Source: Casuarina equisetifolia
Lineage: Eukaryota; Streptophyta; Magnoliopsida; Fagales; Casuarinaceae
DNA length: 64,000 nt
Assembly (NCBI GenBank): GCA_028551475.1
Contig: CM052357.1
Location: 2,728,001-2,792,000 of the forward strand
Direction of reading: 5' to 3'
The notes below the pieces were generated by a model. That model ran no database searches. It was given only the letters and a program-made list of their open reading frames with translations, and was not told the DNA's origin. A program made the translations under genes and the position numbers. Numbering within the stretch: the first letter of the stretch is position 1; each line of letters starts with the position of its first letter. Below, one piece after another: positions 1 to 10,502 of this stretch.

Positions 1-540
1 AGTTCATGTAATCATAACAATGTAGAAGCTGAGCTTGGACACGAAAGCCATTTATGTGTTTCTACGCTTTCTTGCTGTTCCGCATTGATATTGTAGAGTA
101 ACCACTTTTCGGAGATAAAAAACTAAGAGTCCTGTTTGTTGTAGTTTCTTGAAAAGTTCCCCTTACTCTGCACCATTCTGCACGGTCATGGAATCTTTTG
201 CTTTTTACCCACTTCTTTTTTCTAAGTATTTGTCAGGTACTTTCTGCGCCTACTGATAATGAACCAACAACTTCAAAGACTTAGTGTAAGAAATGGAGTA
301 TAGAGACACAGGAAAAATAAGAGTAAAAAAATGCAAAAATCCATAACAAGCAGTAACTCTTCAGCGAAATGGACCTAAAACGGTTTCATTCAACTTAAAA
401 TTAGTACATAATAGTAGCACATTACGTGTTACACAGAGGTATAATAGAAAACTTACACTTTTCAGTTCAACAAGTAATCAGAGGTCATAACTTTCAACTT
501 AGTAAGACCTTGTAAAGAAAGCAGAGCTCGTCCACACATG
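1..540 (-). repeat. RLP 5'-flank copy at left edge
   Basis: Positions about 120-420 align with the sequence upstream of the RLP pseudogene starting at 30,088 (30,290-30,550) and with 43,205-43,330. Shared landmarks in the same order are a 'cacggtcatggaa'-type block, 'tttttacccactt', 'aagtatttg' and 'gacacaggaaaaataag'. In the intact arrangement this block lies about 270 bp upstream of a minus-strand RLP start, so an RLP could begin just left of the window; the first ~110 bases do not match the usual proximal flank, so it may equally be an orphan fragment. Confidence 0.55.
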
Positions 541-665
541 ACTTCAGAAATACAGACTTAGTTTTGCGTCTATAAGATGCCGACACAACCATTTGTATAT
601 AAGAAACCAGAGGAACAAATGAAGGAAAAAAAAAATGTTTATGTTGAGTTTCAAGGCTTTAAGTC

Positions 666-700
<35 letters not shown>

Positions 701-870
701 TTGAGACTACATGCATTTAAGTAATATATTTTTTTAAATGTAAAGATGGGACAAATTTTCTCCTGTTCATTTCTATTGCCCAAATATTTCACTCACATTT
801 TTATGAGTGCATGGCCACTCACAGAATGGTAGAGCTACCCAAAATGCAGAGTTAGGGTCAGTTTTGCGAC
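541..870. repeat. AT-rich spacer with (TTA)n microsatellite
   Basis: AT-rich DNA with a TTA trinucleotide run of nearly ten units at 672-700. No coding signal was seen on either strand. Confidence 0.7.
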
Positions 871-1230
871 AATCTGCACGGCCATGGAAGCATTTGCTTT
901 TTGCCCACTTCACAATTCCAAACTCAATTGTCATGTATTTTTGGTTCCCATGGTAATCAAAAGGCACTTACTTTTTGTAACCTAAAGACGTGAATGATTG
1001 TGCGTCTTTACCACGCTGCCTTAATAAAGATATTTCCATCAATAAAGCTACTTTTTACTTCTTGCTTTTGGAAAAGTTAAACATCGAAGCGCGTATCATT
1101 TTCCACTTTAATCCAAGAAACACGACAAACATTTGATCAAAAAAGTCAATTTTAGTAGACTAAATTAACAAAAAAGTATAGAGATTATTTCTAAGGAATT
1201 GCTAATAAACTGCTTACTAAGAAATGCATT
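871..1230. repeat. RLP-associated distal flank repeat, copy 1
   Basis: Closely similar to 63,630-63,985, which lies upstream of the RLP pseudogene at 60,810-63,054, and to 3,390-3,880. All share 'cacggccatggaagcatt', then a 'gtgaatgattgtgc' block, 'tgccttaataaagatattt' and 'aagaaacacgac'. It has no open frame common to the copies and reads as noncoding promoter-distal DNA duplicated with the receptor genes. Confidence 0.7.
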
Positions 1231-1239
1231 ACTAAAAGA

Positions 1240-1400
1240 CATTAATAAGTGACGGGGGCGCGAAAGTGGCGAACCATGTGCGTGAAAGACGGGGGACACT
1301 TTTTGTCTGTTTCTTACGCCTGGTCGCGGTCCGAGACGGCGTTCACACCTATGTCGGTCACTTCGAGGTTCCGTCCCTGCTTCCGGAATGCTGTCACTAA
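1240..1400. repeat. GC-rich repeat fragment
   Basis: A short GC-rich island in AT-rich surroundings. It shares 'cgtgaaagac' followed by 'gacactttttgtctg' with the GC-rich repeats at 24,380-24,690, 30,708-31,060 and 32,975-33,340. The open frames across it differ between copies, so a protein is not supported. Confidence 0.45.
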
Positions 1401-2089
1401 GGCATTGATATACAAATTTGGCAGCTTCATTAATTATATCTAGTTCTTGATTAATTTTTTTAAACAACAGTATGTTTTCTCATAAAACAATTTTAAGGAT
1501 GAAATGTTTTTATATCTATTTATATGAAAACTCAATTAAAAAGCTGCACGTCATATTGTAAAAAATGTAATAAGAAAAGATCTATTATTTATGTTATTTA
1601 AACGTGATCTTAAATCTTTTGATAAGTCAAATTTTTCTTTAAAATGTAATAAATTTTTTTTGGAAAACTCAACCCCAGCCAATATGTTATTTAGAGAATA
1701 TAATTGAAATTTCAAGGAAGATTGAGCATAGTATAAATATAAGAAGTCTAAATTTTTTACAATTTTTTTCTTCTTTTTTTTTTGTGATAATACAAGCATT
1801 AGTTTCATCATTAATTATAGTGATTATTAAAATCTAATTATATAGCAATTCATACTCACTAACACTCCATATTTTCAACATTAGAAAACCTATCAATTTC
1901 ACTTCTTACGACATAAATAATCAAACTTCTATTTAACACTACAATTTATAATGAATCTAATTTAATGTATAATTAAAATTCAAAAAAAATATCAAATAAT
2001 CCGCGGCAACTGTCTGTTGTTTATGGGTCACGTCACTCTAGGTAAAACAGGATGGTAATGCAGAAGCTAGAAAAGCAGAACAAGGTCTG
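1401..2089. other. AT-rich spacer, nothing recognised
   Basis: Very AT-rich with homopolymer runs. The short open frames consist mainly of K, N, I and F codons expected by chance. No splice structure, repeat or known domain was seen. Confidence 0.6.
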
Positions 2090-2470
2090 ATTAAATGGTC
2101 AATTTATGTTTTGTAGAAAAGAAAGCGTTTCAATTTTTCTCGCCATTTTCCACAAAAGAACTTTTCATTGTCCCCACTACGTCTACTTTTTTGACGAAAA
2201 AGGCTTCCCGCTCACCGAAAGCAACCACGAAAGCTGACAAATCTGCTTTAGTTGAAAGCTACAAGGAAATGTCATCTGGTGGACTACTTTTTTCATTAGA
2301 ATAGGCATCTTTTCTTTGATGAAAGCATCCTCGAAATTTCATGTTAAAGTGTGCAGCTTGCGAACTTCCAACGATGTCTGTAAAAATAAAGAACATTTTC
2401 GTCTTCTATGCCACGACTAGAATCCTTGAGTCTCATCGTAACATAAAGTTAAGAAAATTGTAAACAGTAC
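2090..2470. repeat. Dispersed repeat J, copy 1
   Basis: Matches pieces at 20,320-20,470, 23,930-24,190 and 43,620-43,850. Shared landmarks are 'gtcaattcgtgttttacag'-like, 'gaaagcaacc', 'tctggtgg' + 'ctac', and an end block with 'gagtctcat' then 'aaagttaagaaaatt'. It sits beside RLP flanks in each case. Function unknown; probably noncoding. Confidence 0.6.
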
Positions 2471-3389
2471 GTATTTAACTACATGTACAAGAATCTAAAT
2501 ACAACAATTATTTCCACTTTAACATGACAATAGATAGTGAGTCTTCTTCTTTTTTTTTTTGGATGGACTGCACATATTGAAGTAACATTTATTTATTTTT
2601 TTAATGTAAAGATTGGAACAAACTAACTCTATTCTTTTAAAAAATAACTACAGCAAAAGATGAATATGAGAAGAAGAGATGAAATAAAAAATTGTCTACA
2701 TTAGTTTCCTTTTAATCATTTTCACATTCTTAGAAAAATATAAAAATAAAAATAAAAGTCAAAGAATATTATTTTATACTTGAGGGACTCAAATAGCATA
2801 TCATATTAAATATATTTTCTCCCTTTTTTTTCTATTACTCAAATATTTCACTTATGTTTTGATGAGACAATTGTGTAAACACTCATAGGGCATCAGATCT
2901 ACGTATATTTCAAGTAGATTGTTTTTGTAGTAGTTTCCTACAAAAAAAATTTAGGTACCATTAATAGTCTAGAATGACATCTCCAAGTAATAAAAAATAA
3001 ATTGTATAAAAACTTTCTTTAGTCATAATAATTATAAGCATATACTACATATAAATGAAAAAACTAAAAACAGTTTAAAAGTTATTAGTGCTAGTCTAAA
3101 TAGTATTACTTTTGGTTTTAGAAGGTAGAAAACACTCAACAAGTTAACAAAAATTATGTTGAGTCTAATCTAGAGTCAATAAATATAGTTGTTAAGAAAA
3201 AGAGGAAATGTAAATATATTCTAAGAAATTTTAATTTTCTAATATATAAACCATACATTTTACATGTTTTAGTATACACTGAAGTTACAATTTGTAGTTG
3301 TAGACAGAATACTTCACTTGCAGAAAAGTAGGTACTCATGAAACATCCCATAATAGTAACCGGAATTGATAATAATATAACAAAAATAG
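2471..3389. other. AT-rich spacer, nothing recognised
   Basis: AT-rich DNA with short poly-T and poly-A tracts. No gene, repeat pair or structured element was recognised. Confidence 0.55.
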
Positions 3390-3880
3390 GATCTGCGCGG
3401 CCAAGGAAGAAATTGCCTTTTGCCCACTGCCGAATTCCAAGTCAATTGTCATCTACTTTTGGCCTCCATGATAATAAAAAAGAATTTGCTTTTTGACACC
3501 TTAAGGCGTGAACGATGGTTCTTCTTTACCGCACTATCCATAAAATTACCTTTTAATTCTTACTTCTAGAAAGTTGAACGACAAAACGTGCATTATTTCC
3601 ACTTTGAACCAAGAAACACGCAAACTTTTGTCCCCTAAAGAAGTGAACGATGGTTTCGTCTTTACAACATTGCCTTAATAAAGATATTTCAACTACTACA
3701 AAATTACTTTTTAATTCTAGATTTCAAAAAGTTGAACGTCAAAACGTGTATTATTTCTACCTTGAACCATAAACCATGGCATACGTTTGATCAAAAAGTC
3801 AAATTTCATGGATTAAACTAAACAAAAAGTATAGAGATGTTATTTCCAAGCAATTACCAATAAATTGCAGTCTTGCGGTC
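3390..3880. repeat. RLP-associated distal flank repeat, internally doubled
   Basis: Second copy of the flank repeat seen at 871-1,230. Here part of it is tandemly duplicated: about 3,503-3,630 and 3,640-3,790 each carry 'gtgaacgatggt', an 'aaattac' + 'ttttaattc' block, 'aagttgaacg' and 'aacgtg' + 'ttatttc'. Confidence 0.65.
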
Positions 3881-4510
3881 TTGCAATCGGTTGACAAGCA
3901 ACCAACTACATCTATGAGAATATGAATGCAATAGTTACTTCCAGTTTTATGTGTCCCCTGGCATTGGCATGCCTTGGTTTCTCATTATAGGGCCATTAAT
4001 CAATTAATAGTTTATCAACCAAAAGTACCAAATGTAAAAAATTTCGAGTATGTGCGCATGCTTCAAATATTACTGTAAATCCTAGCTTTCTTTGGCTCCA
4101 TAATGAGGTTGGTTATGGAGCCAAAGAAATAATACACGTTTTGACATAGAAGTAAAAGTGGAAAGCATATAATGAAACATGATTGCAAGGAAAAGGCATA
4201 TATTGTGCCTAGAGCTAATGTCAGCCTGAAAGGGGAAGGCTGTTTTTATTGAATGGAACAATACTTTAAGGAGCAAGGTGTTAGGTGTTAACCATGCTAT
4301 TGTTAAGTTGCATAAAAAAGTTTTTTAAAAAATTCTATCGTAATAGAGTCACCTTTTTAATGCCCTGGAATTTTAAGTTAGATATAAGTCATTTTTTATA
4401 AAATCTAACACAATATTAGAACTCAAGTTCTCCCTTAACATTGATATATTTTAAGTTGGATAAAGAATTTTAAGATGCTTTAGGTTGGATTATTGCAGTA
4501 AAGTATGTGT
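3881..4510. repeat. Paralogue of 59,080-60,490 (RLP 3' side)
   Basis: Aligns with 59,080-59,290 up to about 4,095 and again with 60,149-60,490 from about 4,137 to 4,510. The intervening 850 bp of the right copy is absent here and is replaced by a hairpin at 4,087-4,129. In the right copy this segment lies just downstream of an RLP pseudogene; here no RLP is present. Confidence 0.75.
4087..4129. repeat. Perfect 17-bp inverted repeat at a breakpoint
   Basis: Arm 4,087-4,103 is the exact reverse complement of arm 4,113-4,129, with a 9-nt loop. It occupies the point where paralogy with 59,277 stops and paralogy with 60,149 resumes. Confidence 0.85.
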
Positions 4511-5084
4511 TAAATAAATGGTAAAAAGTTGTTCTACGTTGTTATGGAGTTCATTAGAAGTAGGTTCAATCTTCGGTCCATATGCTCATAAACAAAAATT
4601 CTAATGAAAAGTATTGTTCCACACTTAAGATGAGAGAGCTCATCCATAAAAATTCTTATAAAAGTGTTATTCTATACTTGAGGTGAGAGAGCATACTAAA
4701 TCCCATATGAAAAATATAAAAATTTTAAAAGCAATTTATCAAGATGTGTTCCTTCATTTAATGTTTTGAAGTTTTAAAGTGGATACAAGTAAATCTCATA
4801 AAATTTAACAACTAAGACACCAATAGGAAGATTACTATAGATTATACAATAAACACACATAACATATACCATTGTCTAGTTTAAAAGTAACAATCACTAT
4901 CTTTATTGGAGGGGCAATCTATGATTATTTAAAGATTTTATACACTAATGGAATGCAAATAACTTCCCCTTTCTAATTGCTTTCACTAATGATACAGATG
5001 TAGAGAGAGCGATTCAACGTGGAATTGCCACCAGGTTTTCTTTTACGAAGAATGGCCATCGTTTTCTAGCATATATGCTATTAC
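4511..5084. other. Spacer with duplicated segment next to copia element 1
   Basis: The part from about 4,915 resembles 51,466-51,600. The last ~66 bases before the element (from about 5,019) match 52,861-52,925 almost base for base, which marks the left end of the large duplicated 2OGD block. No gene was recognised. Confidence 0.6.
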
Positions 5085-5089
5085 CTATC

Positions 5090-5316
5090 TGTTAAGATAT
5101 TGTTCATATCTAGTTGGGTTAGTATTCCTATTGTCCATATCTAGTTGGGTTAGTATTCTTTTATTAGTTGGGCTTAGATTGGGGTTTATCCCTAATTGTA
5201 TATATATTGTTCCTTTGGGTTTTTCTTTTTCTTTAAGCAAAGGCTAATAGAAAAAAGTTTTTCTCCTAATTCTTGTTTCAAGCTACCGGATCTTCAGATG
5301 TGTTTGATTTCTTAGA
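5090..5316 (+). repeat. 5' LTR of copia element 1
   Basis: 227 bp, beginning 'tgttaagata' and ending 'ttcttaga'. It contains a TATA-like 'tgtatatatattg' near 5,199. It is about 30 bp longer than the 3' LTR because of a tandem duplication of an 'atctagttgggttag' unit around 5,100-5,158. Confidence 0.9.
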
Positions 5317-5329
5317 TGGTATCAGAGCC
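5317..5329 (+). other. Primer-binding site, initiator tRNA-Met
   Basis: 'tggtatcagagcc' is the standard copia primer-binding site, complementary to the 3' end of plant initiator tRNA-Met. It starts immediately after the 5' LTR, which fixes the LTR end. Confidence 0.9.
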
Positions 5330-5795
5330 CAGTTGAAGTTTTCGGTATGTTCATCATAAACTCCATTGTTTGTTAGTCCTTTATCCGTTGGTAGAGCCAA
5401 AAGCAACGTGCAATTGTTTTTCTCTTAATTTCAATCGGTTTGCTTCCTTTTTGGTTCCGACCAAATTATTTCTTTTCCAATTCCTCATTGTTTCAGAAAT
5501 TTAGTCAGTTCTGGCCTTCTTTTTTGGTTCTCATCCTCTTTTAACTGCCAAAATTCGATCAAAATTTCTATTTGGCCAGAAAACGAAACACACTACATTT
5601 TGTTCTTTTAGTTGGAGTTAATTTTGAGGTTATATTTATGTTTTTGCCCCTCGGTCCACCTTAGTCAAAACACATCGTTTCACTAATCGTTGGGGTCAAA
5701 TTACTATTTTGCCGGGAAGCTTCTCTTCGCTAGTTTTCTTGTCTTCGTCGATATAATCTCTGCTATCCAGTGAGTTTTTTGGTGCTTCTACCATC

Positions 5796-6770
5796 ATGGG
5801 TGACCAATCTAGCTCACCCAAACCTTAAAATTTGTTACAAGCCATGGATCCCCTTTTGTTAGCTCCCAGGGATGTTTCCACTACTATTTTGGTTCTTGAG
5901 TTGCTCACTGGTTCTAGTAATTACCCACCATGGAGGAGAAAGATGGAGATAGCTTTGGGTTCTCATGATAAACTTGCTTTGGTGAATGGAATTTTACCCA
6001 AGTCAGTTGATGATGATGTTAAAGGAAGCCATTGGAATAGATGCAATTTGGTGGTCCTATCTTGGTTGATGAATTTTGTCTCACCTCAAATTTGCAATGC
6101 TATTTCTCTTTGTCAAACTACCTTAATGGCTTGGAAGATGATGGAGACCAGACATTCCAAGATTACTGTGACATGTCGGTATGATTTGGAACAACAAATT
6201 GGAGAAGTAAAGCAGTAGCCTAATGAGTTAGTTGCTAAGTATTTTGCTCGCCTCTCAAATTTGTAGGCTAAATTGGATAAATGTCTGCTGACAGTTAAAT
6301 GCAAGTATGACAAGTGCACTTATGATTTCTCGAGTTTGCTCACTGCAAAGAGAGAATTTGGACATGTTATACGCTTTCTACTTGGACTTTAGTCTATCTA
6401 TGCCATTGTCAAGAGCAAAATCACTTCACGTAGTCTTATTCCGTCACTTGATGAAGTCTTCTTGATGGTTGCTAATGAGGAGCACTAGTGCAGTTTGCAC
6501 ATTGATAGTGGAAGAACTAATCAAGCTGCATTTGTCATCTAATCCCCCATGTCTTTTAGAAGGAGGTTTGGGAACACTAAAAAATATGCTTCTCTCGTTC
6601 CCTTGGGAAATGGGAAAGCTCCCTTTAGTGCTAGATCACGATCATTCTATAACCATTGTCTTCAGCCTGGACACACTAAGGATAAGTGCTTTTAGTTGAT
6701 TAGGTTTCCTAATAGGCCCAAAAATCAAAAGAAAAAGGAAAAAAGTACGAGATCAGCACATGTAGTTAGT
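5796..6770 (+). pseudogene. copia element 1 gag (broken)
   Basis: Gag coat polyprotein relic. A likely start at 5,796 runs into a TAA ten codons later. The frame from 5,832 then gives a UBN2/DUF4219-like start ('GSSNYPPWRRKMEIAL') of about 128 aa before TAG at 6,216. Later pieces continue past further stops, including a zinc-knuckle remnant 'HCLQPGHTKDKC' near 6,640-6,690. Gag normally packages element RNA into virus-like particles; this copy cannot make a full protein. Confidence 0.8.
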
Positions 6771-6911
6771 GTCGAATTTGGAAATCAACCTCCACCTCAT
6801 ATGGGTAGTACAGTTCTAAAGCAGACATCTACACCCACTGGCCAAACCCTCACACTTGAGTAATATCAGCAGGTGGTTTAGCTCCTTAATCGCTTTGGGC
6901 TTACTAAGCCC

Positions 6912-9900
6912 ATGGAAAACTTTGGAGGTATTATTTTTTCCTTGCAAAACTCATCTTCATCTAGTTGGCTTATTGATTCAGGGGTGAGTGACCACATTAC
7001 ATGTGATCTCACATGCATGGAGAACATTCAATCAGACACATCAAACCTTGTTTGGGTTAGACTGCTTGATAATAGTAGTGTGGTTGTTACTCACATTAGG
7101 ATTGTTCGTATTTCTCCCTCTATCATACTTTATGACATCTTACATGTTCCATCCTTTAAGTGAAAACTTTTGTCTGTCACCAAATTTACCTTTGATAGCT
7201 CTTGTCATGTCACCTTTTACCCATATTTTTGTTTCTTCCAAGACTATTTGACTGGGACAGTATTGGGGCTGGGCAAGGCTAAGTGTCGATTATATCATCT
7301 AGTGTCTACAACAAATGCCATAACATATATCTTTTCTACAATTGTCAAAACTTTTAATGTAATGCTCCTAAGAGGGCTAATGTGTATGAGAACCTTATCT
7401 TTAAGAATGATGTTTTAAATAATAAACAGATGTTATGGCATTGTCATTTTGGCCACTCTTCTTGTTATACATCTCCTGAAGTTTTTTGTCTAGCTTGTCC
7501 TTTAGCTAAGCAAACTTGTCTCCCATTTTTGTCTCGTGTTTCTAGTACCAATTCTATCTTTAAGTTGGTACATGTTGACATATGGGGTCCAAATTGGAAC
7601 CCTAATCATGATGGCTCACATTACTTTCTAACCATTGTTAATAATTTCTCACGTGGAACTTGGGTATATCTCATGAGATACAAAAGTCAAGCCTTGCATT
7701 TCTTGTGCTCCTTTTTTTCTATGGTAGAAACCTAATTTCACACTTGTCTTCGTAAGTTACGCTCAAATAATGGATCTAAATTCTTTAGTTGTGAGTGTAC
7801 ATCTTTCCTTTAACACCATAGGGTTCATCATAAGAGTTCTTGCACTTATACCCCACAACAGAATGATGTAGTTGAGCAAAAACATCACCATATCCTCGAT
7901 GTGGCATAAGCCTTACATTTTCAAGTTAATATTCCTTGTCGTTATTGGGGAGAGTGTGTCTTAATTGCAACCCACATTATTAATTGTCTTCCTACACCAA
8001 TCTTAGATGGAAAACACCTTTTGACTTTCTTTTTGGTAAACCTCCATGTACCCCACATCTTAGGATCTTTAGGTGTTTATGTTATGTCACGATCATACCA
8101 CGTAAGGACAAATTTGCACTACGTGCTTGACCATGTGTTTTTATAGGATATCCTTCATCACAGAAAGGTTACTATGTCCTTGTCCTTGCCACATGCACCT
8201 TTTCCATAGTTCGAGATGTTGTATACCATGAGTTAGTTTTTCCCTTCCCTCAGTCACAGTCATCTCCTACTGTTCTCCTATTCAGTGAGGATCTATCATT
8301 TGTTCCTTTAGATCCCAATCCTTACTCGGTACCATCTGTCCTTACCTTAGATGAACAACATCCTTCTCCCTCATCTGCTGTCCCTAACCAATCACCCCTT
8401 CCTTACCACATAAGCATCCACCTTTTTCTCCTTCATCTGTTGTTGAGCATATAGATTTACCTACTATGAATTCACCCATTATAGATCCATCACCAACAGT
8501 GGTGCCTATCATCACTTCCCCTATTGCTAGATGTTCCCAACATGCATTTAAACCTCTCATCTGGACTTAAGATTATCATTGCAATCATATAGCTTCTACC
8601 TTTTATGGTACTCAATCAACGGGCCCTCATGACATACCATATTCTATCTTACAATTTGTGACCCTTAACAATTTATCTCCCACACATCGAGCCTTTATTG
8701 CTTTCATTTCTTTCATTCAAGAACCACTCTACTATCATGAGGCAGTTCACGATCCCTGGTGGGTGGATGCTATGTCTAGTGAACTACATGCACTTAAGGC
8801 CAATCACATATGGAAATTGGTAAATTTGCCACCAAGTCGTAAGCCTATCATATGTAAATGGGTTTATAAAGTGAAGTACTGTGCAGATGGAACTATTGAA
8901 AGATATAAAGCTCGTCTTGTGGCTAAAGGCTTTACTTAGCGATATAGGATCAATTATAAGGAGACTTTTTTCCTATGACCAAGATGGTAACTGTTTGATG
9001 TATCATGGCCTTAGCATCTATGTTTCGTTGGCCCCTTTATCAGATGGATGTCCATAATGCTTTCCTCCACAGAGACTTACATGAAGAGGTTTACATGTCC
9101 TTACCTTTAGGGATTAAACCATCCATCATCGGTCCGCCAAAGGTTTGTCGCCTCCTTAAGTCCATTTATGGGCTTAAGCAAGCTTCACAGCAATGGTATG
9201 CCAAATTCATTACTGCCCTTCCTAAAGTTGGTTTTAAACAATCTTAGCATGACTATGCTTTGTTCACTCTTTAACGTGGTTCTATTGTCATTGTTATTCT
9301 GCTCTGCATTGATGACATGTTTCTCACTAGTAACAGTGAAGAGGCTATCGCTCAGGTCAAGTCTCATCTCAATTCTCAATTTCACATAAAGGATTTGGGA
9401 CAAGCTAAATTCTTCCTTGGAATTGAGATTGCTCAATCCAAGAATGACATTTGTCTTAGTCAACGCAAGTATGCGTTAGAGGTAATCTCTAAAGCAAGGC
9501 TTTTTGGAGCTCGACCTTGTAAGATTCCCATGGATCAAAATCTGAAGATAACTTCTTTGGAATATAATGCTAGTACTCCAGTTCCTGTCAATGACCCTCC
9601 ATTAGAAGATCCAACTCCCTATTATTAACTCCTCGAACATTTGATCTACCTTACTTATACATGACCAAACATCAATTACCCTGTTTAAATACTTAGCCAA
9701 TTCACGCATTCTCCAAAAACTTCTCACTTGGACATGGCCATGAAGGTTGTAAAATACTTGAAAGGTACTCTGGGATTAAGAATCTTCATGCCTTCTTACA
9801 AGGACTTTCAGATAATTGGTTTTTGTGATTCTGATTGGGTAGTTTGTCCTATGTCACATTGCTCTCTCACTGGTTTTTGCATCAAACTGGGGGATTCTCT

Positions 9901-10200
9901 AATCTCTTGGAAGACCAAGAAATAAGCCACAGTTTCTCACTCATTATCTGAGGCCGAGTATCACGCCATGGCCACCGCTGTTTATGAGCTTGTTTGGTTA
10001 CATGGGCTTCTTGGTGACTTATAGGTGATTATCCCTCGGCCTATTCTTTTATACTGTGACAATGAAGTAGCTGTCCACATTGCGTCTAATCCTATTTTTC
10101 ATGAGTAAACCAAGCACATTGAGATTGACTATCATTTCATTCACAAGAAGTAACAGTGCGGATTGATTCAAACTCATAACATTCGCGCACATGAGTAACC
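6912..10200 (+). pseudogene. copia element 1 pol (broken)
   Basis: Polyprotein relic read in several frames. Protease: 'LIDSGVSDHIT' near 6,970. Integrase zinc finger: 'WHCHFGHSS' near 7,435 with 'CLACPLAKQ', and a core start 'LVHVDIWGP' near 7,566. Reverse transcriptase: '[19 protein letters not shown]' near 8,850, 'YQMDVHNAFLH' near 9,040, and 'CIDDMFLT' at about 9,305, where copia usually has YVDDM. RNase H: 'SEAEYHAMA' near 9,948 and 'YCDNEVAVHIASNP' near 10,055. The integrase-before-RT order places it in Ty1/copia. Numerous stops and frameshifts make it non-autonomous. Confidence 0.88.
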
Positions 10201-10300
10201 AGCGACTTGCTAACTAAGGCTTTATATAGTAGACAACATAATTATCTTCTTCGCAAGCTTGGTGTATTTGATTTGTACAAATCACCAGCTTGAGGGAGGT

Positions 10301-10497
10301 TGTTAAGATATTTTTCATATCTAGTTGGGTTAGTATTCCTTTATTAGTTAGGCTTGGATTGGGGTTTATCCCTAATTGTATATATATTGTTCCTTTGGGT
10401 TTTTCTTTTTCTTTAAGCAAGGGTTAATAGAAAAAAGGTTTTCTCCCAATTCTTGTCTTCAAGCTACCGTATCTTCAGATGTGTCTAATTTCTTAGA
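10301..10497 (+). repeat. 3' LTR of copia element 1
   Basis: 197 bp, beginning 'tgttaagata' and ending 'tcttaga', preceded by the purine-rich 'gagggaggt' polypurine tract. It lacks the ~30-bp duplication of the 5' LTR and is followed by target duplication 'ctatc'. Confidence 0.9.
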
Positions 10498-10502
10498 CTA
10501 TC

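Larger units (their letters stand above)
5085..10502 (+). mobile_element. Ty1/copia LTR retrotransposon 1 (decayed, full length)
   Basis: A complete but dead copia element. The 5-bp target duplication 'ctatc' (5,085-5,089 and 10,498-10,502) flanks LTRs at 5,090-5,316 and 10,301-10,497. A primer-binding site follows the 5' LTR directly, and gag, protease, integrase, reverse transcriptase and RNase H follow in copia order. Stops and frameshifts occur throughout; several stops are explained by C-to-T change of CAA, CAG or CGA codons, as expected from methylated, silenced DNA. The empty target site survives at 52,926-52,930 in the paralogous block, so the insertion postdates the block duplication. 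Confidence 0.93.

Noticed and set aside
5317-5329. tRNA-like sequence
   Set aside because: Only the 13-nt primer-binding complement of initiator tRNA-Met, no cloverleaf; same at 36,835.
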